Below are positions 17,486 to 24,411 of a stretch of DNA of 64,000 nucleotides, piece by piece. This DNA is from Polyangiaceae bacterium (GTDB taxonomy: Bacteria; Myxococcota_A; Polyangia; Polyangiales; Polyangiaceae), in assembly GCA_019637295.1 (NCBI GenBank), contig JAHBVX010000001.1:409501-473500 (forward strand), read 5' to 3'. Below the pieces are notes generated by a model. That model was not told where the DNA came from. It saw nothing but the letters and a program-made list of their open reading frames with translations, and did no database searches. The first letter of the stretch is position 1; each line of letters starts with the position of its first letter. The translations under genes and the position numbers were made by a program.

Positions 17486-17638
17486 TTTCCCGTGCCCGGC
17501 CGACTAGGCCCTACACGCACCCTAATATTGGTTCGAGTCCAATCAAGTAACCCAAGTCACTTGTAGCCTAATGGTCAGGCATCGGTTTTAGACACCGCCA
17601 AAAGCAACGGCTTTTTCACTCGGGCACGGGAAGTTTTT
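17486..17638 (+). ncRNA. Y-RNA-like (YrlA-type) RNA folding as a circularly permuted tRNA
   Basis: TTCCCGTGCCCG (17487-17498) pairs perfectly with CGGGCACGGGAA (17621-17632), and T5 follows. Inside lies a tRNA in permuted order. First a T-arm (17527-17543, stem ATTGG/CCAAT, loop TTCGAGT), then acceptor 3' strand CAAGTAA (17544-17550), a 6-base loop CCCAAG, acceptor 5' strand TCACTTG (17557-17563, 6 of 7 pairs), T8-A9, a canonical D-arm (GCCT/AGGC, loop AATGGTC), and an anticodon arm (17582-17598, loop TTTAGAC). A further hairpin AAAAGC/GCTTTT follows. The break is in the variable region, so the closing stem replaces the variable arm. Bacterial Y RNAs are known to mimic tRNA T and D arms and bind Ro60 by their end-closing stem, which fits the Ro60-type gene 49 bases downstream. 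Confidence 0.75.
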
Positions 17639-17686
17639 CGCGAGACATCAGCGTAGACGCACGCCGGTGTACTCTGTCACGCAGGG

Positions 17687-19453
17687 ATGATGACCGACCG
17701 AACGCTGCTCCCGGAGAACCAGCTCGGCCCCGCCGAGAAGCTCCTCGATTTGGTGCTCGGCTCGTCGGCGCACCTCTGGCACAACCGGCCGGGACTGGAC
17801 GTGGACGGCAAGTGGTATCCGCGTCGAGACCTCGCTCGGAACCGCCACCTCGCTCGCGGGGTGACCGTGCGTCCGGGGCTGTTCCTGCCTGCCGCGACCA
17901 CGCTCTACTCCAAGCTGCTCGAGCTGTACGAGCTGAACGTGGTGCTCATGGCGCACTTCGCGAGCTATGCGCTGAAGGAGACGGACTGGAGGGACCTCAA
18001 GGTGGCGTGTGCGGCGCTGATGCTCGTGCAGACGCGCTCGGGGCAGCCCGTACACGACGACGACGGCACCGTCGCGTTCTACGACGACGACCACCGGCGC
18101 ATCGGCGAGGCCATGCTGCTCTACTACGAGCACAAGTCTGCGCGCATGATGGCCCCCAAGAGCGTGCTCAGAGTCGCCGAGTTGCTCGAAACGCCGGAGA
18201 TCGCCGAGCTGAACCGACTGGCTGGCTTCGGCGACCCCGCCAGCAAGAAGCCGCCCCTGGGGCGATGGAAGAGCGCGGCGCGGTCCTGGCTCAGGGTACG
18301 AGAGCACAACCGGCCGATGCTCGAGGGGCTGGTCGCCGCGGGCTACAAGGAGACGATCAAGAAGCTCGCGCGCAAGGCCGGCTACAAGCCCGAGAGCGCA
18401 GCGTTCTTCGAGCTGCTCGGCTGGAAGCAGAAGCAGGCCGCCGGCGGTCACCGCAGTGTGGGTCTCGACGGTACCCTCGACGTGCACCGGCGAGAGCGCT
18501 TCGACGGCATCAGCGAGGCCGAGATCTGCGAGGCCATCGTGACCCAGAGGCTCCGCTACAAGGACGTGGTTGGCCGCTTGCCCAAGGACATGGGGCTGAC
18601 GCCGGCCATCCTGGTGGCGCTGTTGCCCACGCTGTCGGATCGCGACTTGCGCATCATGACGCCGACCCTCGAGTCGATGGGCCTGCTGACGGAGCCCGAG
18701 ATCCGCGCGCGTTGGGAGGTAGCGATCGCCAACGCGACGGATCAGCGTGCGCTCAACATCGCCAAGAACGTCCGCGACCAGGGGGTGAAGGCGAAGCTCG
18801 AGGAGGCCGCGGACAACGCCGCGCGGCAGGCGGTCGCGGCGGCCACGGCCGAGGTTGACGTGCACGTCATGTTCCTGATCGACAAGAGCGGCAGCATGTC
18901 CGGGGCCATCGAGCAGTCGAAGGAAGCGTTGTCCCGCATCTTGGCCGGGTTCTCCGCCGAGAAGGTGCACATCGCGACCTTCGATACGATGGGCACGCAC
19001 CTCGCGCCCAAGGCGCCGACGCGCGCCGCAGTGCAGCACATGCTCGCCGACATCCGGGCCGAGGGTGGCACCCTCCACGCTTCAGGCGTACGCGCCCTGC
19101 GGCGGGCGGGCCGCGTGATCCCGCGGACCGCGAAGCTCGTGGTCATCGTGGTAGGCGACGAGGCCGGCGAGACCGGGCAGAACTTCGCGCAAGCGTTCGC
19201 GGAGTGCGGCTACGAGCCGAGCGCCTTCGCGCTCTTGGTCAACGTCGCGGTGACTCGCGGGCGCACGGTGCAAGACGCGGCGCTCGCCGCGGGCGCCCCG
19301 TTCAGCCAGGTGACCATCGAGCAGTTCGACGATCCATACCAGGTCCCGCGCGTGCTTCGGGCGCTGCTCGACGCGCCCCGCGCCGCACCCAAAAAGCAGT
19401 TTGGGCTCGTCGAGCGAGTGATGAGCACGCCGCTGCTCGAGCTGCGGAGCTGA
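17687..19453 (+). CDS. rsr: Ro60-like protein (TROVE-like region plus vWA domain), Rsr type
   Basis: A 588-residue protein, close to the 530-540 of Ro60 and Deinococcus Rsr. The C-terminal vWA domain has an intact MIDAS: DKSGSMS from Asp399, with later TFDT and VVGDEAG. The N-terminal 380 residues are helical; the part before the vWA (LRYKDVVGRLP...LVALLPTLSD...LESMGLL) is laid out like the end of the TROVE ring domain of Ro60, but similarity is too weak by eye to be certain. Ro60 proteins bind Y RNAs and misfolded or damaged RNAs. The tRNA-mimic RNA immediately upstream is the strongest support. Start is ATG 17687 or the next codon, ATG 17690. The gene heads a five-gene run with a JAMM protease, a ubiquitin-like protein and an E1. 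Confidence 0.7.
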   Translation: MMTDRTLLPENQLGPAEKLLDLVLGSSAHLWHNRPGLDVDGKWYPRRDLARNRHLARGVTVRPGLFLPAATTLYSKLLELYELNVVLMAHFASYALKETDWRDLKVACAALMLVQTRSGQPVHDDDGTVAFYDDDHRRIGEAMLLYYEHKSARMMAPKSVLRVAELLETPEIAELNRLAGFGDPASKKPPLGRWKSAARSWLRVREHNRPMLEGLVAAGYKETIKKLARKAGYKPESAAFFELLGWKQKQAAGGHRSVGLDGTLDVHRRERFDGISEAEICEAIVTQRLRYKDVVGRLPKDMGLTPAILVALLPTLSDRDLRIMTPTLESMGLLTEPEIRARWEVAIANATDQRALNIAKNVRDQGVKAKLEEAADNAARQAVAAATAEVDVHVMFLIDKSGSMSGAIEQSKEALSRILAGFSAEKVHIATFDTMGTHLAPKAPTRAAVQHMLADIRAEGGTLHASGVRALRRAGRVIPRTAKLVVIVVGDEAGETGQNFAQAFAECGYEPSAFALLVNVAVTRGRTVQDAALAAGAPFSQVTIEQFDDPYQVPRVLRALLDAPRAAPKKQFGLVERVMSTPLLELRS

Positions 19454-19456
19454 CGG

Positions 19457-20395
19457 GTGGACTACCGAAAGTTCCTGCAGCGGTCCGAAGAGCGCGTGTT
19501 GCCCTACTTTGGTGGCACCGGCGTACAGGACGTTGGCCGCCGGCTCACGGTGATGGAGGTCATGGCCCCGGGCTGGTACCGCACTCGCATCGAGGGCCGA
19601 GCCGCTACGCTGCTCGGGCCTGCGGACCCTCCGGACCTGTCGGCGTCGCCGTGTGTGCGTGGACACTTCGCGCTCGGCTGGCTGTTTCGCGGTGGGCGTG
19701 AGATCGACCGCATCGAGCTGCTGCCGGATGAAGAGCTGGCTCCGCTCACTCCCCTCGTGACCCGGCGCTGGCACTCCGGGGAGCTACTGTTCGAGAGCTC
19801 GGACTTCGAGGGCGACGCCGAGGAGGAGGCTCGCCGTGCGCTCGAGGACCGTCGGAGCTTGGCGCAGCTCTCCGGGGTCGCGGCCTCGCTGCGCGCGGCC
19901 TTTGGCTTCGCGCTCTCTGCTCACGTCGCCGCCGAGCGCCAACTCCGTATCTCGCCTCGTGAGGTGATGGGCAGCGTGCTGAGCATCGCTGCCTCGGGTG
20001 TACCAGCGGTCACGGCGCTGCTCGATCGCATCGCCGAGGCGCGTGAGCTCGAGCGCGTGCGGCTCGAGGCGTGGCAGCGCAGTGAGGGGCTCTTCGTGCC
20101 GCACGCCGCTCCGCCCGAACCAGCGCCTCAGGGCACCAGCGAGCGCGTCGCCCGCGCGCTCGAGCGAGCCGAAGCGTCGCTGCTCTCCCAGCGCAGCCTC
20201 GGTATTGGCCAGCTCGAGGTGGCCTACCGCTTCATGGGTCAGCGCTTCATCAGCGTCGTGGACGAGCGCACCTTGCGCGTGATGGACGCTGGCATCTGCT
20301 TGTCGGGTCACGATGGCGACCTCACGCTGGAGAGTCTGCCGGGAGTGATTCGCGAAGGTTACGAGACGGATCAACTCAACATTACGCGGTGGTGA
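19457..20395 (+). CDS. uncharacterised protein of the Ro60/ubiquitin-like locus
   Basis: I do not recognise this 312-residue protein. It starts at GTG 19457, three bases after the Ro60-type stop, and its stop overlaps possible starts of the JAMM gene, so it is translated with them. The N-terminal part (about 1-100) contains GRRL, PGWYRTRIEGR and SPCVRGH, which look like conserved strand-loop elements. A long Arg/Glu-rich helical middle (about 120-265) follows, and the C-terminus has GICLSGHDGD and ESLPGVIREGY. No membrane segment or signal peptide is visible. Because an E2 enzyme is missing from the operon, one can ask if either Cys-containing loop has that role, but nothing in the fold supports it directly. 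An RNA-handling or adaptor role is equally possible. Confidence 0.8.
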   Translation: MDYRKFLQRSEERVLPYFGGTGVQDVGRRLTVMEVMAPGWYRTRIEGRAATLLGPADPPDLSASPCVRGHFALGWLFRGGREIDRIELLPDEELAPLTPLVTRRWHSGELLFESSDFEGDAEEEARRALEDRRSLAQLSGVAASLRAAFGFALSAHVAAERQLRISPREVMGSVLSIAASGVPAVTALLDRIAEARELERVRLEAWQRSEGLFVPHAAPPEPAPQGTSERVARALERAEASLLSQRSLGIGQLEVAYRFMGQRFISVVDERTLRVMDAGICLSGHDGDLTLESLPGVIREGYETDQLNITRW

Positions 20396-20766
20396 GCATG
20401 GACAGCGCGATCCGGGGTGCACGAGAGGTGTTCTTTCTGGTCGGTCGTGGCGAGGCCGTGCTCTGGTCGGACGCTTCCAGGAGCCCCGTGGCGCTGCCAG
20501 ACTCTCGCCGTCGCTGGGAGATGATCTGGGAGCACCGAGGCGAGATCGAAGAGCTCTCGCACAGCCACCCGCGCGGTCCCTTGGCCTTCTCGACGGAGGA
20601 CGAGACCACGATGCAAGCGCTCGACAGCGCGCTCGGTCGGGCGCTGGTGTTCTCGGTGGTGGCGCCCGCCGGCATGATCCGCGCCGAAGCTGGTGCGGTG
20701 AGCGCCGTGCACGCCGAGCCCTGGTGGACGGAGCTCTTGCGGCGCGCGTCGCACATGGACCCTTGA
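20389..20766 (+). CDS. JAMM/JAB-domain metalloprotease
   Basis: A compact JAB-domain protein (125 aa from GTG 20389; GTG 20392 overlapping the preceding TGA, or ATG 20398, are alternatives). The JAMM zinc motif is complete: His58-Ser-His60, seven residues, Ser68-x2-Asp71 (numbering from 20389), with a Glu in the preceding strands. Such enzymes remove ubiquitin-like proteins from targets or trim their C-terminal tails to expose Gly. The neighbouring small protein ends in Phe-Gly-Ser, so trimming of a single Ser is a natural proposal. In described bacterial ubiquitin-like conjugation operons a JAB protein is the deconjugating or processing enzyme. Confidence 0.85.
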   Translation: MVSMDSAIRGAREVFFLVGRGEAVLWSDASRSPVALPDSRRRWEMIWEHRGEIEELSHSHPRGPLAFSTEDETTMQALDSALGRALVFSVVAPAGMIRAEAGAVSAVHAEPWWTELLRRASHMDP

Positions 20767-20799
20767 CTGAACCCCGAACGCCTCGAAAGGAGGGACGAC

Positions 20800-21042
20800 A
20801 TGGCAATCTTGAACATCACCTACAACGGCTACAGCGCGGACTACCCGCGAGCGATCGACGACGCGGCGACGGACGCTGACATCCGCCGCATCGCGGTGGA
20901 GATCATCAGGAGCGGCGGGCTGCGTGGTCTGCACATCATGACCCTCGCGGACGACGCGTTCGCGTACTACATGGTGGATCGCTTCGACTCCGCGGGAGTG
21001 AAGCGCATCTACTTGCGACCGAAGGTTCCCTTCGGCAGTTGA
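20800..21042 (+). CDS. ubiquitin-like small protein ending in Phe-Gly-Ser
   Basis: An 80-residue protein with a near-perfect ribosome binding site (AAAGGAGG, 20786-20793), much stronger than those of its neighbours, so it is likely the most abundant product. The predicted order is strand (AILNITYNG), strand (YSADYPRAI), helix (DADIRRIAVEIIRSG), then strands to the end (FAYYMVDRF, VKRIYLRPKV), which fits a beta-grasp fold. The tail RPKVPFGS would leave a C-terminal Gly after removal of Ser80. Between a JAMM protease and an E1 this is the expected place for a ubiquitin-like modifier. Direct similarity to ubiquitin, ThiS or PRTRC protein C is not visible by eye, so the identification rests on size, predicted fold, tail and context. 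Confidence 0.75.
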   Translation: MAILNITYNGYSADYPRAIDDAATDADIRRIAVEIIRSGGLRGLHIMTLADDAFAYYMVDRFDSAGVKRIYLRPKVPFGS

Positions 21043-21045
21043 AAG

Positions 21046-21077
21046 CGCCGGGCCCGGGGCACTCCCCGGGCTCGGCG
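21046..21077 (+). promoter_or_regulatory. 14-bp hairpin between the ubiquitin-like and E1 genes
   Basis: A 14-bp stem with one G-T pair and loop CACT, starting four bases after the ubiquitin-like stop. No T-run follows. It could protect the upstream mRNA end or reduce read-through so that less E1 than modifier is made. Confidence 0.55.
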
Positions 21078-21115
21078 GCTTCGTTCAGGGCGCAGAGCGC
21101 CGATGGGAGACGAAC

Positions 21116-21694
21116 ATGGCGACCAAGATTGTCATCTGCGGAGTAGGTGCGCTGGGCTCGCACACCGCCACTCTGTGCCGTAACCTGGACGCGCAGTTGG
21201 TGCTGGTGGATTTCGACCGGGTGGAGTCGAAGAACCTCCTGGCGCAGGCGTTCGTCAAGCCGTCCATCGGCAAGAACAAGGCGGAGGCGCTCAAGCTGCA
21301 GCTCGCCAACTTCTACGGCGTCAAGGTGCAAGCCTTCGGCGTGCGCGCGGCGCCAGAGAACGTCGGGACCTTGCTGGATGGCGCCACGCTGGTGGTCGAT
21401 TGTTTCGACAACGCGGCCAGCCGCAACCTGCTCAGCGCGCGCTGCCGAGCGTCGAGCCAGGCGCTCGTGCACGGCGCGCTGAGCGCGGACGGCACGTTCG
21501 GGCTGGTGCGCTGGGACGAGCGTTTCGCCGCTGATGCCGAGGACGCGGAAGGCCAAGCGACCTGCGAAGGTGGCGAACACTTGCCGCTCATCGGTCTGGT
21601 CGCCGCGGCCTTGGCGCGCAGCATCCAAGACCATCTGCGGGACAACGTGAAGCGAGACTATCAAGTGAGTCTCAATGGCGTGAGCGAGACCTGA
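21116..21694 (+). CDS. short E1/ThiF-type activating enzyme
   Basis: A 192-residue Rossmann protein of the ThiF/MoeB/E1 superfamily. The nucleotide motif GVGALG is at residues 9-14. The acidic pair after strand 2 (VDFD, Asp32 and Asp34), the N...Q segment (Asn40, Gln44), the Lys in IGKNK (Lys55) and VVDCFDN all match E1 positions for ATP binding and adenylation of a C-terminal Gly. It is shorter than ThiF (about 250) and lacks the CxxC zinc pairs and an obvious catalytic-Cys domain, so it may only adenylate, or pass the modifier directly to a target. It is the last protein gene of the locus; a tRNA-like element begins nine bases after its stop. Confidence 0.85.
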   Translation: MATKIVICGVGALGSHTATLCRNLDAQLVLVDFDRVESKNLLAQAFVKPSIGKNKAEALKLQLANFYGVKVQAFGVRAAPENVGTLLDGATLVVDCFDNAASRNLLSARCRASSQALVHGALSADGTFGLVRWDERFAADAEDAEGQATCEGGEHLPLIGLVAAALARSIQDHLRDNVKRDYQVSLNGVSET

Positions 21695-21703
21695 GCCGCC
21701 CTT

Positions 21704-21803
21704 GGGCGCGGGCCAGGGCGTCGCTGACGCTCGGGTTCGTGTCGAGGCGACGCTCCGGTCTCCAAATCCGGTAGCTCGAGGTTCGATTCCTCGCGGGCCC
21801 GCT
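21704..21803 (+). ncRNA. tRNA-Trp(CCA)-like element with enlarged D-arm
   Basis: The 3' half is tRNA-like: anticodon stem CCGGT/TCCGG with loop CTCCAAA (anticodon CCA, Trp), variable TAGCT, T-stem CGAGG/CCTCG with loop TTCGATT, then acceptor strand CGGGCCC. The 5' acceptor is GGGCGCG (6 of 7 pairs), or GCGGGCC in a shifted register. In place of a D-arm is a 7-bp stem GCGTCGC/GCGACGC (21718-21724 with 21747-21753) carrying an inner CTCG/CGAG hairpin. The canonical D-loop GG is absent, so translation use is doubtful. A 12-bp hairpin with one mismatch (21806-21847) follows at once. Confidence 0.65.
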
Positions 21804-22135
21804 GCTGGCAAGCATGCACGCCCGGGCGCGTCCATGCGTGCTGGCCACTCTCTGGTGACGAGGCTCCGGGATCCGCTTTGCTTCGTCGCGAGGCCTGGAA
21901 GATCCACGAGGTTGCCGAGAGGTGGCCTCGGGGCGCTTCACTCTCGCGGCCGCGGCGCAGCCGCCGCGCTGGGTCGCCGTCGCGTGCGCTGGATTCCCCA
22001 GCGCTCTCTGTGATCGCGTTGAGGACGCCGACCTGAATCCCGGGCCTAGTTGTCAGGAGCATGACTCGGCGGTGCCGATCTGGCGTCAGACCTGGAGGCT
22101 CAGTCAGGGTCCGCCGCGTAGCTCTGGCTCACTCT
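21804..22135. other. non-coding stretch after the tRNA-like element
   Basis: It holds the hairpin TGGC-a-AGCATGCA / TGCGTGCT-g-GCCA (21806-21847) directly after the tRNA-Trp-like element. I see no T-run, gene or further tRNA piece in the remaining 290 bases before the end of the convergent lipoprotein gene. Confidence 0.5.
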
Positions 22136-24037
22136 TCAGCGCGGCTGCGGCGGGACGTACACGTCGTTGATCGTGCGGACGTTGCCACCCGCCGGGTAGC
22201 CGTAGGACGAGAACCAGTCCGTGCCCCACACCACCACGCCGAACGGAGCGTCGCTGCTCGCCACGTGGCGGGAGACGCCGCACTGCCCTACCGCCACTCC
22301 ACCCCGCATCAGATCGACGTACGCGACCTCGTAGTCACCTGAGGAGCCGACGGGCTGCCAGCCCGTGACCGTCCCCAGGCACTCCACCTGCACGTCCTTG
22401 AACCCAGAACCGGTGTTCAGCCGGGTGATCACCAGGTTGGTCGTCGAGTAGGTCGGGTCCGTGAAGAACACGTAGCGGTTCAAGAACTGTTGCGGTGGCA
22501 GGATCACGACCCAGTCCTCGTCGCCGAGGTGACAATTGGGTGGCGCGCCTGCAGGCGGCTGCGCCGAGCAGCCGGGGCGCGTCGTGCCGCTCGACAGAAT
22601 CGAGCCAGGCATGTAGTTCGAGAGCAAGAACGGGAAGTCGCTGCCCTGCGAGCGAACCACGAAGGGCTGGTTGGTCTGGAACTCGACGACGTTGCCGGCG
22701 TTCAGCACGCTCGGCGCACCCGCCGGCGGCGCTGGCTCCCACGAGAGCTGCGTGCCGTCCACCACGCCCACGATGCGATGCGGGATGCTCTCCTGCTGCA
22801 GACTGTTCAGTCGCGTCACGATCAGCGGTGCCGCGTACTCGCTCCCTAGCGCGCCGACCGGTGGGATCTGCTGGTGCGTCGCGTCGTGACCACCGCTGCT
22901 GCTCGTGGCGCTGGGCGCGTGCAAGTAGGTCGTTCCGGTAAAGAGCCCAACCGGCTGATCGCTGGCGATGATCATCCCGTTCGTGTCGGCGCCGAGCCAC
23001 TGCAGGATCTCGCCCTCGTTGAGGGAGTAGGTCGTCTTCTGCCCAGCTGGAGCGGCAGCCACGCCAGCCCCGCCTGGCAGCGCCTTCTGCGGAACGATGT
23101 CGACGGTCGTCCCGTTCACGGTGCCCACGACGTGTGCCCAGACGCGACCCGGCGGCTGCGCCGGATCCGGCAGATCGTGGGGTGACATGGTGACGTAGTT
23201 CTTGCCGTACGCGGTTGCCGGAAAGAGCAGCGTGGCGCTGGGCAAGTAGCTGCGCGCCCCGCCGTACGGCAAGATGGCGTACGCGCTGACGGGCGTGTCC
23301 GTCGTCACGCGGAAGGCCTGTCCGCGGCCAGACTCGATCGCCGCGGCGTTGTCGAGCAGCGCGGGCGGGATGGGGCACTCCAGCGACGTCTGGTTCTGCA
23401 CGCCCGGCTTGTGCGACAAGAACAAGATCGCCACCTCGTCCGGCGGTAGTCCTTCCGTGGGTAGAGGTTGATACGTCACGTTCGGAATGTTGCCCTTCGG
23501 AATGCGAGCGAAGCTCGTGACGTCGAAGGTCTGGCCGCCGCGCGTGACCTGGATCTTCACGGAGCGCTTCCAGGCGTTGGCCAGGAAGACGGCGTAGCAA
23601 GGCCCGAGCAGTTGGCTGTACGCACCAGCCCACCCTTGTCCGGTGAACGGCGGATCCGGTGCATAGAAGTCGCAGCCGATGTTGCCGCCCGCCTTGCCCG
23701 CCGCCTCGCAGGGAGGCAAGCACTCACCCTCGAAGCAACCCTGATCCGGCGCGCACGTCTTCACGACGGCGCCGCTCTCGCTCACGACGGACTGCAGATC
23801 CGGTGTGCAGCCGAGCTTGTTCGTCGGTCCACCGTCACCGCCGCCGGTGCCGATGATCGCGCCGGAGCCACCGCTGTTGCCCCCACCGCTCGTGTTGCCC
23901 GTGCCCCCGCCGCCGTTGGCGCTGGTGCCGCCGCCGCCGGCGACGCCGCCGCTGCCGCCGCCGGCGCTGCACGCCGCGGCCGCCAGCCCGGCCACACTCC
24001 CGACCACCAACACCCTACCCAACCACGCGCTAGCCAT
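22136..24037 (-). CDS. IgGFc-binding-domain surface lipoprotein
   Basis: With the start at 24037 the protein has 633 residues and a lipoprotein signal (AAAAC, Cys23). The frame extends about 200 bases further upstream but adds no plausible protein. A Gly/Ser/Asn-rich linker (about 24-65) is followed by a short Cys-bearing region, then a large domain matching the IgGFc-binding N-terminal family, with PFVVRSQGSDFPFLLSNYMP, TPVSAYAILPYGG and a repeated beta pattern. This domain is common on myxobacterial surface proteins; binding of immunoglobulin is the name of the founding member and should not be assumed. It is probably displayed outside the cell and binds glycans or proteins. Confidence 0.85.
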   Translation of the reverse strand: MASAWLGRVLVVGSVAGLAAAACSAGGGSGGVAGGGGTSANGGGGTGNTSGGGNSGGSGAIIGTGGGDGGPTNKLGCTPDLQSVVSESGAVVKTCAPDQGCFEGECLPPCEAAGKAGGNIGCDFYAPDPPFTGQGWAGAYSQLLGPCYAVFLANAWKRSVKIQVTRGGQTFDVTSFARIPKGNIPNVTYQPLPTEGLPPDEVAILFLSHKPGVQNQTSLECPIPPALLDNAAAIESGRGQAFRVTTDTPVSAYAILPYGGARSYLPSATLLFPATAYGKNYVTMSPHDLPDPAQPPGRVWAHVVGTVNGTTVDIVPQKALPGGAGVAAAPAGQKTTYSLNEGEILQWLGADTNGMIIASDQPVGLFTGTTYLHAPSATSSSGGHDATHQQIPPVGALGSEYAAPLIVTRLNSLQQESIPHRIVGVVDGTQLSWEPAPPAGAPSVLNAGNVVEFQTNQPFVVRSQGSDFPFLLSNYMPGSILSSGTTRPGCSAQPPAGAPPNCHLGDEDWVVILPPQQFLNRYVFFTDPTYSTTNLVITRLNTGSGFKDVQVECLGTVTGWQPVGSSGDYEVAYVDLMRGGVAVGQCGVSRHVASSDAPFGVVVWGTDWFSSYGYPAGGNVRTINDVYVPPQPR

Positions 24038-24176
24038 GGCGGCACTATAGCTCACGTCCGCCCTCAGGGCCGCGGGCGCCGGAGGGGCGCGCTCAGGGCG
24101 TCCTGCGCGAGTGGGGCCCGCCGCGGACGCCGCACCTCCGTCAGCCGCTGAGTTGCCGGCCCGGGCCGCTGAGCGC

Positions 24177-24395
24177 TCAGACTTCGTCTTCGTGCCGCAG
24201 GATGGTAAACACTCGGTCTGCCGGGTGCTCCCAGGACTCACCGTGGGCGGCGTCCCGGTGATCGCCGTCGTGGCCCGACGGCAGGCCGCACACGAGGTCC
24301 ACCCGGTTCTTGGCGACGTTCGAAGCCGTTCCCTCGAACTGCTTGGTGACGATCAGAACGGCTCGGGCGTCGCAGTGCGCATCGACCTGGTCCAT
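24177..24395 (-). CDS. small Cys/His-containing protein, unknown
   Basis: A 72-residue frame that begins 16 bases after the thiolase stop in the same direction. GGAGGG lies about 8 bases before its ATG. The centre reads VCGLPSGHDGDHRDAAHGESWEH, with a Cys and four His (two in GHDGDH), a pattern seen in small metal-binding proteins. The family is not recognised. The opposite strand is also open over this stretch, but without a good ribosome site. Confidence 0.5.
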   Translation of the reverse strand: MDQVDAHCDARAVLIVTKQFEGTASNVAKNRVDLVCGLPSGHDGDHRDAAHGESWEHPADRVFTILRHEDEV

Positions 24396-24411
24396 CGATA
24401 CTGCCCTCCGC

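Noticed and set aside
17521-17598. Reading the T-arm and D-arm pieces as two broken tRNAs in tandem
   Set aside because: No 5' half with matching acceptor exists before the T-arm and no T-arm follows the anticodon arm, whereas the permuted pairing closes 6 of 7 acceptor pairs and the flanks form a 12-bp stem.
17648-19078. Long minus-strand frame opposite the Ro60-type gene
   Set aside because: Composition is typical antisense of GC-rich coding DNA, with no motif; the plus strand has an intact MIDAS motif.
20800-21694. Classifying the Ubl-E1-JAB genes as a PRTRC plasmid cassette
   Set aside because: ThiF- and JAB-like members are shared, but no ParB-related gene or other PRTRC proteins are present and the small protein does not look like PRTRC protein C.
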